From the NCBI GenBank assembly GCA_038380435.1, contig JAWZYU010000030.1:63375817-63439816 (forward strand): 64,000 bases of DNA. The letters are read 5' to 3'. Of the stretch, positions 1 through 11,700 are shown one piece after another. A model generated the notes under the pieces. That model had not been told where the DNA came from. It did not search any database and was given only the letters and a program-made list of their open reading frames with translations. How positions within the stretch are numbered: the stretch's first letter is position 1; each line of letters opens with the position of its first letter. A program made the translations under genes and the position numbers. This stretch comes from Ryuthela nishihirai (Eukaryota; Arthropoda; Arachnida; Araneae; Heptathelidae).

Positions 1-830
1 TGAAGGTATTGTTCCACTAGTCGAGCTCTGTGTGGACGAGCGTTATAGTCTTGTAAGATGAAATTTTCACCTATTACACCAGTGTAAGGACTAGGATGTC
101 ATCTTTATACCATTGAGTATTGAAGTTTCCCACTCCTCAACACATAGAGGTCTTGCATCCACCTAAGGAAATGCCACCTCAAACACACACACTGCCTTCG
201 CGGTAACTGTCTCTTTGACGGATGTTACTGGGATGATAGCGAATATCTCGTTCTCTCTATATCAAACAATGTCTGGAATCACTCTGCAAGCAATATCTGG
301 ACTCATCTGTGAAGATGAGTCCAGATACAGACCTCCATTGCTCTTCTGTCCAGTTAACATGCATGTGTCCGCTCTCTCCTGTGACGTGACGTGCAGGGTA
401 TAAAATTACTGACCTTCTGGTGTACAGACCCCCCCCCCCCCTCATGAAGCCATCTATGTGCAGTAGAAGCTGATATAACCCTCCTAGTGTCTGCTACAAG
501 AGAGGATCGTAACTGAGAGGGAGTAGACATGCTATTAATCGCAGATATCGATCTTGTACAGCGGTTGTAACCCTAGTCCTTTTTTGGCTAAACCTCCAAG
601 ATGGCGAATTCGTGCTAAGAAATTGATTCCACAGTCTATGGACCACAGGACTGACATTCAGCCACCGTGCCATGTCTAACTGACTTTGGCCTGTTTCGAG
701 CTGGCCAATAGCTCTCCACTGCAGTTCATTTGGCAAATGATGTCTCGAGGTCATTCCTACAAATTGGCTATTTCGAATTTCTTTATTTACATTTACAACA
801 CAAAATAACGATCCACTCCGAAACACCCGT
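1..830 (-). pseudogene. Decayed Tc1-like DNA transposon, transposase relic
   Basis: Read on the minus strand, about 550-770 encodes a helix-turn-helix region of Tc1-family transposase type: RAIGQLETGQSQLDMARWLN followed by NVSP..HRLWNQF, then a run resembling the RPR.TT..QDRY linker. Further along the minus strand, near the window start, a fragment reads like the NARPH..RLVEQYL part of the catalytic core. Stop codons and frameshifts separate the pieces, and a 13-base C run (429-441) interrupts the middle. The element runs off the left edge, so its far terminal repeat cannot be seen. Seen: the motifs. Known: this order is typical of Tc1-like transposases. Inferred: an old, inactive copy. Confidence 0.7.
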
Positions 831-1414
831 TTTTTTTGCCGATATCTGATTACTCAAATTCTAAGTGCAACCTAGACTAATTTGCATGTGATATGCTCAC
901 TGGGCATTACTGGTTACATGAACAAGTTTGGTGAGGATCGCACATTTTTTTGGCGAATTATCGCGATTTTTCTCATTTTCCCTTAATTTATGGAAACCGT
1001 TATAAATACGAACTCAGTGACTACTTAGTGATTACACCATCGATATGCTTTAGGTTTGTTTTCTACTTTTTAAGACCCTATAGGAAGATAGTTTTTTTTC
1101 ATTTATATTTTTTATTCTGTAGATTGTATCTCATTATTAATTGTGATTCATTAAAATTATATAATTTTTAAAGTGTTGTGATTCTTTATATTTTACCGTA
1201 GCATATGTGCTTTCGATTTTTGGGTAAAATAAATACTTATGAAAGGGGGCCATTTTTACCTTACCTCAGGCGCCAAAAAATCTCAGCTCTGCTTTGGCAC
1301 ATATTATGGCTTTTATTTATTTATTTTATTTAAAACATTACAACACTCTGGGAGCTCGGTGAGCTAACACCTCATAACCCAATAAAAAGTTTGCAAAAGA
1401 TAAAAAAAATTATG

Positions 1415-1505
1415 GCTTTATGTCGCATCTGATGGAAGGTGCCTTTCCAAGTCTGTTGGTCTCTTTTCTGACAAGAGTAGGGAGGACTAACGGAGATAAC
1501 ATTGT
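1415..1505 (-). repeat. SINE B fragment (diverged)
   Basis: The stretch around 1420-1500 (ctgatggaaggtgcctttcc, then aagtctgttggtctc, then cggagataac) aligns in order with the middle of the complete minus-strand SINE B copies, where the same words surround the aggggacacc and gagataaatctc motifs. Only the central part is visible. Probably an old copy. Confidence 0.5.
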
Positions 1506-1667
1506 TATGAACTAAGCAACTAAGATAATCAATGTATACCGGCAAGTACTCTGGATTTAGTTTGTTAGGAGGAAGGATCAGTGAATAAAACATGATTATG
1601 GTATTCGAAATATTAAAATACTCCATCGGACAGGAAATGTTTAAATGATATTCTAAATGGACTTAAT

Positions 1668-1715
1668 TTTTATAAGGCTCCTGTCAAACATCTGCTTGAG
1701 GGGGTATTTATTTAT
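1668..1715 (+). repeat. SINE A 3' tail fragment
   Basis: Contains ggctcctgtcaaacatctg followed by cttgagggggtatttattta, the typical 3' end of SINE A as seen in the complete copy ending at 7030. The tRNA-like head is absent. Confidence 0.6.
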
Positions 1716-2499
1716 TTTCTTAAATTTTAGCAACTGGCATATAACATGGGGCTATAATAAAATTGCACAAAGACATCTATTATGGATTTAAAAGGAGGTA
1801 GTCAAGTTATAAATTTATATAAGAGGGGGTATTTGTGGGGGGAGTCCCTGCCCTCCCTAGATACGGCTTTGATTATGTTAAATATATCACTAGGAATAAA
1901 AAAAAAGGCATTCAAGCACTGCAATCAACAGTTCTTGCTTTTTCTCCTAAAATAAAGTATCATTTCAAAATTAAATCAAAATCTAGGAATTCATTAAAGG
2001 AAGATAGGAAATTGATCGTACCGGTATCAATACTATTTAAAAATTAAAATTTGTATGTATTGTAATGCCATACAAATAACGATGATTAAACACTTAAGTA
2101 TGTCAACCACCATTGGACTGAATTCGAGATTACATTAGAATTTTTGAGTAGGTTGTTTCGATTTGCAAGATTAGACCATGCATCATTTTCATAAATTTTG
2201 AGTGTTTATATCTTACAATTTAGTTCATTAATGTAAAAGTTGTTTCCTTCTAAATTGTTGGTCATGTCAAATAATCTGTTCACTAGCCAAGTCTACGTTT
2301 AAAATCAAATTATTGTACTGTACTGCATGAATTTATTCTTTATGTTTAGTCGTTTAACACTCATCACATGTTCTTAAGAATTGCCGTATTCAAAGTTATA
2401 TCATATAATATTCGACGGGAAAGAAACTCATCACTTCACATTTAAAAAAAAGCATCGTAGTTACCATTAGTCCCAACGAGTATCCAATAGTCCAATTTC

Positions 2500-2667
2500 G
2501 ATCCGTTGATGTTCGCCTCTCAGAGGTGGTGTGTGACGCATGCGAAGGATGACTCAGTGGTCCCTCTCACTGGAACTATGGCAGATGCATAGCAATATTG
2601 TTAGTCACTTCTGCTTTTGTTCGTGTCCAGCGTCCACTTTTCCCATGTCCCGTTGTTCCAGGAATTG
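2500..2667 (+). promoter_or_regulatory. Candidate 5' UTR and promoter region of the Side-family gene
   Basis: This stretch is less AT-rich than its surroundings. It contains gacgcatgcgaagg (resembling half of an NRF-1-type palindrome), tgactca (AP-1-like) and ctcagtg, which resembles an arthropod initiator. It leads directly to the start codon at 2668, with an in-frame stop at 2602-2604. None of these motifs proves a transcription start; this is inference from position and composition. Confidence 0.25.
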
Positions 2668-2758
2668 ATGCTAGCGAAGGTGGGACCATGTCATATTGTG
2701 GAAAGTTTAATTGTTGTTTACTTTGTTTTACTTCAGCTTTTGTTCTCACCAGATTTAG
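2668..2758 (+). CDS. Side-family gene exon 1: signal peptide
   Basis: The start ATG at 2668 is preceded in frame by a stop at 2602-2604. The 30 residues have a hydrophobic core LIVVYFVLLQLLF. The codon split across the junction gives VLA then SD, a good signal-peptidase site (cleavage after residue 33). The donor is TTAG|GTAAGT. This exon is predicted from frame, phase and signal-peptide character rather than homology, so it is less certain than the Ig exons. Confidence 0.65.
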
Positions 2759-5700
2759 GTAAGTATTTTTTTTTAAGAAGGTAGTTTATGATGTGTAGTT
2801 TTCTACGACAAGTAGGAATTGAGACGTAACATAGTAGTTTCAACTTTAAGAGTTTTGCTTATATTTTAATAAAATATGTACTTCATATATATAGATATCA
2901 TCAACATGATTAAAATATAGAATCATTGTGCAAGCCACGAAATAAGCTTTTTTTTCAGCTGTTGGAGTTAATGGAAATTTGCTTTTTTAACTTCAACCCT
3001 TAAATATCAAAATAAGAGTGCAAAGCGTAAACATTTACAAGAAATATGCATTGGGAAAAATACTGTATTTTTATAGTTTTAATATCTGCAATTTTCAAAG
3101 ATGTTTTAAAAATTTAATGCAAGAAACGAATGAATGCATTTTTTATTTATTAGTAACATGATTGCAAAAGTTTAAATATATATAGCGTGATTTTTAAGTG
3201 TTTTCTTCAAATCAAAATTAGGAGCTGCAAATTTTATGGGAGATGGGGAATTGCTCACCATATTTAAAGAGATCAAATTAGGGGTGAAAATTTCCAGATT
3301 AATAACACTAACTAGTTTATCAGTGGGGGGCGGAGAAGATTTTAAGAATCAGTGGGAGGGGTATGGTACTTCTTGTATACTTTGATACCTAATAATAAAA
3401 AGAACCTTCAAGCGGCTGCTTGCCACAGAGATCTGACAGAAACCTGTCAGTTTATACAACTCTAGAGAAGGATCTATGAAGAAGGTGCGACCTCAGCAGT
3501 AAGAACAACATAATATTTCAGCATTTTTAATGCTTGGTGTGGCAAAACTTTAAAGGTTATATGCTAATAATTGGATTGCCTTGCTCAAAAATGAACTGAA
3601 AATAAAAATACTGTGAATGTAGAGTGTTAAGCTCTTTACATAACTTAGCAAGCATTGCAAGTTTGGTTTCTGCATATGACAATGCAAACAGAACTTTTAA
3701 GTTTTTCTATATATTGACAAGTGAAATAATTTAAACATTTCTCATGGTAATAAGTAACTATGTATTGTTTTTCAGTTTTAGCTTCAGATGTAGTGATAAC
3801 AGATGAAGATGGCCATAAGGTACCAAAAGTCATTGGCCCATTGGATGAAGGAACTCATCTTTCTTTGGTGTGCCAGACAGATGGTGGTAAGTGTTCTCTT
3901 ATATTAAATTTAAAATACAAATTAGCAGCATAGAATATTAATATTCAAAGCAGGTAATACTATTTTATTCAATTACTTTTTATTAAGCTATCAATTGCTT
4001 GGGAGATGATTGAAAACTTCTTAATGTGACAAAGAATGCATTTTGAAAAAAAAATATTCAAACCCATCCATTTTTTTTATCATTTAGTCATCGTAAAACA
4101 TGAAAAAATTTGATGAGCTGCTTTGTTTGTGGAGTGTAGTGGGAATAAATTCTGTTATAAAAATATTTTTAAGGTAATTTTGTAGATTTTAGAAATATTC
4201 TAATTTTTTAATGATTGTAATGATGAGCATTAATTTCAACTGTCAACAAACTGGAAAAAAACAACATTAATTCTAATTCAAGAATATTTGTAATTCTAAT
4301 TCTGTATAGTAATTCTGACTTAAGAATCTCATTTACAGATCCCATTTTGTAGTTAAAAAACACACTTTTTATAAATTTATATGCTCGGGTATGTGTATTG
4401 TGGTAAATCTGAAAGTTATTGTTCTTCTTTTATCATTATGAAAGTAGAAATGCTGATAATACAAATCCCAGTTTTTATCTACTGCTCTTAACCTGAGAAT
4501 ACTTTCTGATATGGACTTGCACTGTAGGAATTTTGAAACTATTTATGACAATGAGCTATTTTAAAGAATTTTGAAACTATTTTTTTGACATTGAAACTAT
4601 TTATGACATTAAGCTACTAGTAGTATTGATTTTTTGATACAGTAGGCCTCTCACCAATGCAGGGGTTATTGCTATGAACAGAAAATCTATGATCTGCAAG
4701 AATGAAGGCCTATGGAAAAAGTGGCATTAGGCATCAACAACATTACACACTGATGACACTCTGCAGCATATGAGACTCTGTAATGTCTATTACTTTGTGT
4801 AATATCATTTCCTCTGCACTAAACAATGTCTGAAAAGGTGTTTTTAAATAAATACAATAGTGTTATGAATGAAGTATTTAATATGTAAAGAAATATAGGG
4901 TGATTATATTGGAAGAGGTTAGCAGATTCACAATCCTGGTTCATTGTTTTCTAGAGGCAATGGAAACCTTGGTAACTTACCAGGGGTTGCAGAGAAGTAG
5001 TACAGCACAATGCTAACTATTTTAGACTGAAACCACTGAACTCTAAGAAAGAGGGCCTTTCATTGCATAGCATGTAAATCTGATGAATACGTTTTTTATG
5101 AGGTTTAGTGAGACAATGCAACCTGCACTTCACTGGTCAAAATATTCCACAGCTATGATTTTTCCACAAGTAATGATTAATTTCACTGTTAAGTTAGTTC
5201 GAGGCATTTTTGTGCACACGGTTGATTAGATAGGGAATTACAAAGATGGGGAATGGGATCCTCTGGATATCTATTAGGAGACAGATGGTAGCCTTACTTC
5301 ATGGCCATCCAGCATCTTTTTCAATGTGCACTTGTATGGTTCTTCAGACAGGACCACAGCTTAACATCCCATTTTCTGATGTTGGCTTTTTCAAGCCCAT
5401 CATTGTCCCCTTGTCACTGAGCACAGGTGAGGGTTAGTGGAGATAAGTCTCTGTGCTAGCACAGTTGAAGCTCAAACCTGGGATTGCAGATTACAAGCCT
5501 GGCATGCTATCAACTGAGTCAACCCCACCCCTTTCACTGGTGGTATGAACATCCAGTATTTATTCAGTAGCAGTAATATTGCATTCAGATTTTAGTGACA
5601 CAAATCATCAGAGAGATTTCAGATTAGGATATTGAAGGTAGATATTACCTTCAAAAATAGTTAACAGTTTTAGGGAATATTTAAATGATGATAAATTCAT

Positions 5701-8700
5701 TGTATTTTTAATGAAATGTTTAAGCTTAAGTTCTAGCTGGATCACTGAGGGTTCATTTCTAATTCTGACCTGAGCATTGTTATTTGAAAATAGTTTTATG
5801 TTTATTGGTATCTGATGTTATGAATGTTTAATAGCTGAGTGATTAATTGACTTGGCTGCAGAACAGGAAGGCCCAGGTTTGATCTTTGGATAAGGCATGG
5901 ATATTTCTTGTGTTGCCTTTCTGCTGAAGTCTCACTTTCTTCACACACTTTATCTATGGCACATTATATTGACAGCCTTCTGTTAGATATCTGTGACAAG
6001 CAGCTGTTTGAGGAGTAATTTTTTTATTGCATTGTAATATAAGTACACAACAGCTATAAATCATCAAATATGTATAATCATAGGCATATCCAAATAGGTG
6101 CTTGGGAGACTGCAGACACCTAAAAGGAAATATGTGCATTTCTTCTATGCTGTTCTGGCATCAGTGTGTGCATTAGTTTTAGTCTGCTTGGAAACTTACT
6201 GGTAGATTTCAGTGCCCTGTAATTACAGGATGCTTACCGATTGAGGCTAATGAAAAGAGTGGATCTCTTATCTATCAGGAATCTGGGTGCACTGCTGTCA
6301 CTTCAACTGCATTGTGAAAGTTATGAGTGGATAGCTATGTTTTATGCTAAATTTTTGGCTTAAAGCTGGCATTTTTCTATCTCATGGTTGTCATACTTCA
6401 TATAAAAGTGTAAAATATAGTTTCACAGTCATATAATAACACAAGTTTAATCTTATATCCTTACACTCTTTTGATAAACAAGGGAATAATCGGAGTTTTT
6501 ATATATTAAACAATTTAACCAAGTGTTAAAATTTGATGAAAATTTCAGTGATAATTTTAAATTAATGTTAAAGAAAATTTATTCAATGGATGTTTCCTGT
6601 AACAATGTCTTGCTAATTCATAGATAGTCAAATCCAGGATCAATGAATCAGTTTCAAAAATATTTTCATGAATATCAAATCTGCAAATATCAAACCTGTG
6701 ATCAGTGAGAGCCTGCTTGTATTTAATACCTAGGAGGCTAAGATAGCACTTTCCAGGCTTATCATATACTTTCATATGTTCAAGTCCCAATTGTAGCATC
6801 ATTAAATTTATTTCCTAATCTGAGCTAGCCGTCCCGTGGCCGAGTGGTTAGTGCGCTTGGCTACTGATCTACGGGACCTGGGTTCGAGCCCCGGGTAAGG
6901 CATGGATGTTCGTGTTGTTTTCTGCTGAGGTCCTGCCATCCTCTCAGATCTTCTACTGTGGCATATAAACTGACAGGCTCCTGTCAGACCTCTGTGGTAA
7001 GCAGCTGCTTGAGGGGGTATTTATTTTATATAATCTGAGCTATTTTGTTGTGGGTTATTTTCAGTCTGGTCTTGAACTTTGGGGTTCTTGTTACTTAGCT
7101 GTTTGACCCATTGTGGAGAAAACAATCTTGTGCTTAGAGCTGAAATAATCCATCTTGTTGGAATATCATAAGCCAATTTAATATAAACTAATTTGTAAAT
7201 GAAGGTAATAATTATTGTTCGTTCAATGATATTTACCTAATGTTACATTTCGTTTATAGGGAACCCTTCAGTGGTTACTTGGTGGAAAGGTTCATCTCTT
7301 CTTGATGATAGTTTTGTTGTTATGCCCCAAGGAGTTGTACGCAATGAACTAGTGTTATCCCGGTTGCATCGTAATGACCTAATGACTGCATTCACATGCC
7401 AAGCAATGGTCCCTAATATCAGTCAGCCAGCTGAGACATCGGTTAGTCTGGATTTAAACTGTAAGTATCATAGTTCTTAATAAATAGAAATGCATTATAA
7501 TGAATATATATATATATTTCAAAAGTTTCTTGCAGAAGAATATTATGTGTTTTTGTTTTTGACTTATCACCCTGTTTGTAGTGGTTCTAGTTTAGAATGT
7601 CTGAAGATTTTGTTTGCCACTGATCTTTTTTGTATCTCAGTGTATCTATATCATTTTGGATTGGAATCTGCAAAAACTGTGCTCAAGTGTTCTAACAGCT
7701 TATTAAAATTTCAAGGTATGAACATGTAGGTACTATAATAGTCACATGGTATCGGAAAAAACAATCAGCCCATTGACAACTAATGGAGTAACTGGTGGTG
7801 TATATCAGTGCGGTGAAGTTCAGGTTAATTAGTCATACCTGTATTGGCTACTGTGCTCATCCTGAGATAGACTCTTCAGTTGTACAAGGTGGAAAAGTCT
7901 GGATTAGTACACATTTTGTGTATCAATTCTAGCATTTTTTAATAAACAAAATTAGAACACTATCACCTCTGGTGAATATGGAATGCTCATTTTCAAAGGG
8001 AATGTATCATTTTCAAACTTCATCACCTAAATTGAAAATTATGAAGGTGATCCCTTCATAAATTGTCCCTTAATAAATTCAATAAAAATTTCATTTAATA
8101 AATTCATAAAAAAAACCTTAATAAATTGCAATTGATGATTTTAAAAAATGTGGAGAGTAATATTTCATTTAGCTCTTAAAACTAATAAATTGTAATTTCT
8201 CTCCCCTTCTTGGGGAAGGGGGGGAGGGTAAAAGGGTCGATTGCAGCTGTCAGTGGGAACCCCTTGATCACCACTTTGAACCACCAGAATTTCAAATCTT
8301 GAGAATAAATAATCATTAGCAATATATATATTTAAGTTTTATTTAGAGTGCTCTAATAGTAGAAATTCTCAAAGTATTGAAAAATATGAATTGTATGCAA
8401 TATCTTATTGATACCTCTCCAACTGAAAAAGAATAATTTATTGAAACAAAATGGAATATTTATAGATAGATGAACAGACAAACAACAAAATAAAACACTA
8501 GCCCATTTTTTAAAAAAGCTAAAAATTGGTACTTAATGTTTGGATAATATTACATATAGCTGCAACACGTATTGGAACACTTCCATGTTTTATGAATAGA
8601 AAGCCATGGCAAAACATCACTGGAGGTAGATTCAAGATAATGTACAAGTATTAATCATGGTTATTAAATTTTATCAAATTAGCCATGAGTTTTAATTTGT

Positions 8701-11700
8701 AGAAATTCAAGATTTTGTCTAGGTCTCTCTAAATCTTGAATCTATCTTTAATCTTCATTTAATATTTAAAGAGTTATGTAACTGAAACATTTAACAGGAT
8801 TATTGCTAGCTAGTAATAAGAATTTTCCTCAAAACTTAAAAAACGTATAATTTCCTAAATGCAATTTTATAAGATGTATAATGATTTTTTTTTTCAAATT
8901 TTTGTCCATTGTAATGAAAAGTGTTTAGAACAAATGTAACAGCAATGTCTTCTTTTGCATGTTCTACCTTCAGTAGTATACTCCACTTATTTTGCTTATT
9001 TCCTCGTTTACCAATAAGATGCATCATAAACCCTAAAAACCAACATTTAACACCAGTTTTTCATTAAAAAAAACATAATTTCAAGGCTAGGGAGCTTTGA
9101 ATATGGCTTTCCATTCATGAAGCATGTAAGGGTCTCGTTGCATGTTGAAAGGTAGTATCTAATCTTCAATATATATTATTACACTTTTAAATTAAAAATG
9201 AAGTATAGCTTACACTCCAAACAATTTTTTCAGTGAAACCACTAGATGTGCATATTACAACACTGCAACGCCCACTGTCTGCTGGTCGTGAAGTTACTCT
9301 AAGGTGCCAGTCAAGTGGGTCAAGGCCTCTTGCCAAACTAAGCTGGTGGAAAGGTAGCCAGCAATTGCTGCCTGCTGAAGACAAGTCTAGTAATGGGATT
9401 TCTGTGAGTATCCTTCCCTTTGTACCTGCCATGGAGGACAATGGGCGAGTGCTGTCTTGTCGAGCCTCTAATCCTGCCATGAATGGAAATATCTTAGAAG
9501 ATCATCGAGTACTAAATGTTTACTGTAAGTATTTCTAATATGTATTGTTTACTCATAAAACAGCATAAATATGGAACTATTTTTTTCTAAAATCAGACAA
9601 GCCGAAATGGCAATACTATGGGAAATATATATTGCAGCTATCCTATATACCATAATATGTGATATTCAGATAAATCTGAATCGAATGACATACCTTGCCC
9701 CCACCTCCAAGTCCCATTTGCTGTAACTGATTACTAGCAGTCACCTGATAATGTTGAAATAATTAAATGAAACATGATGTAAAATTTTAACTGTTTGATT
9801 TTTAAAAATTTATTTAACATATTTTGTTGATATATGAAGGCACTGTGTCCTTTGGCAAATTATATATATGTGCATTGGCACCAGAACCATCATGACATCT
9901 TGAAGTTGAAAAGTTAAATGTATGTTGGACTGGTATCTTACTGCAGCAATAAGTTTTATCCTACTTCATTGTCATCAGAGGTTGTTGAAATGCCTAGGAT
10001 CATCAGGTGACCTTCATCTTGCATCCATCCTGCATCATGTGAAGTAATGCCTTTTAACATGGACTGTTTTATGATAAACAACAAAAGTCATGGGGCACTG
10101 GTATTGCTCTCCATCAAAGTGCACCACCCATTAAGCTCTGCAAATCAAACTAGATATTGCAGCATTGACATCTGTCTCACATTAGGCCAGACTTCCTTTA
10201 CACTTCAGCTGGATGAAGTTTCAACATGTAATTTTACAACAGTTATGTAACTACCTGAATATTACTCCATTGATTCCAACAATGGTTTGTATAGTATTTA
10301 AAGGTTCTTAGTTAATTGTAAAATGGATGCATTAGACTTCAATATCATGATAATTTGTTTTTAAAATCATGAGTTAAATCTTTTATAAATGTTGCTATTA
10401 AATTCTGTAAAAGTTTCATCTTCTGATAAAGCTGTATTTCAATGGAATTCTTGGTATTAAATTATTTAGAATCATACTACTGACAAGGATTTGTTTAATT
10501 CTTTCACTTTCTACCAATATTAATATATATATATCATCTATTTACCATAAAAGTTCAATATAACAAGTACAGATGTCACAAGAAACACTTTAGAATGAGA
10601 TTTTTTAAGGGTCCCATTAAGTTTATTTGCTTATATGTGTTATTTATGTATAATGAGCTAGATATAAAAATAAATTCAGTATAAGGCACATGCATTTAAG
10701 AACCCAAAAGCTTCTAAACACTGAAAGTGTTTAGAAGCTTTTGGGTTCTTAAATGCATGTGCCTTATGCTGAATTTACACACATTAAACACTGAAAGTGT
10801 TTAGAATTAATAATACACTAAATTATAATAAATATATAATATATATAATATATAATAAATAGAAACACTGAAAGTGTTTAGAATGTTATACACTGAAAGT
10901 GTTTAGAAGCTTTTGGGTTTCTTCACTTAAAACATTTTTCTTCACTTTTGGTTTTCTTCACTTAAAACACTTTTCTTCACTTAACACCCCCTCACCACCA
11001 CCACCACCCATAGCCGCAAACATATCGCCCTACTTAAAAAATCTGACCTACTTTAAAATCGCCCTACTTAAAAAATCTGAGATGCTGACAGACAATCTGG
11101 TGTCATGACTTCCTGCTGAACCTTATTCAACAAAGATTCAGAAGGAGGTAGCAGCAAGGTCAGGTGAATTAATTAATACTAATACTTGCTCCCTCAACCA
11201 GGTCACACGTACTGACCGTACAGCATGAGAGGAAGAGCAGAAAGGACTCTGCTGCTGCATCTCGATGAGGGCAGTCAAGCAGGGATTGTCGCTCATGCAT
11301 CATTGGTATCATCTTTCATTGGACTTTGGTCCAGGAGCCCCACATTTGGTTGGCTGGCTCATAATGTTAATAGTTAAGACTAAAGTGCGGTAAAAGATAG
11401 TCATTGTACATAAGTGTACATATGAATGTAAATTGCTTGTATATAGATATTATAGTACAGTAATTTATCATGCCCTCACATATAAAAGAGTAAATGACAA
11501 CATCCTCAAGCAGCTGCTTGCTGCAGGGGTCTAACAGGACTGCTAGTTTATATGTCATAGTAGGTCCATGATGATGGTGGGACCTCAGCAGAAAACAGCA
11601 CAAACATACAGGCTTTACTGGTCCTTGAACCCAGATTACATTGATCAGCAGCCAAGTGCACTTGCTACAATTTATTTCATTTGTGGATTTATTATTTTAT

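Larger units (their letters stand above)
831..2400. other. Intergenic AT-rich sequence upstream of the Side-family gene
   Basis: No coding region of recognisable type. It contains a short SINE B fragment (about 1415-1505, minus) and a SINE A tail fragment (about 1668-1712, plus), listed separately. The rest is AT-rich single-copy-looking DNA with scattered short open frames lacking family features. Confidence 0.5.

Noticed and set aside
2759..3775. V-set Ig exon in the first Side-family intron
   Set aside because: All frames are broken by stops and none shows the cysteine-tryptophan-cysteine pattern.
6828..6905. Genuine tRNA gene (boxes A and B present)
   Set aside because: The same sequence recurs elsewhere with a fixed body and tail, and this copy has a target-site duplication; it is the SINE A head.
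10673..10775. microRNA precursor
   Set aside because: The stem is near-perfect with a 5-base loop and lacks the bulged, conserved form of animal miRNA hairpins; duplication origin is simpler.
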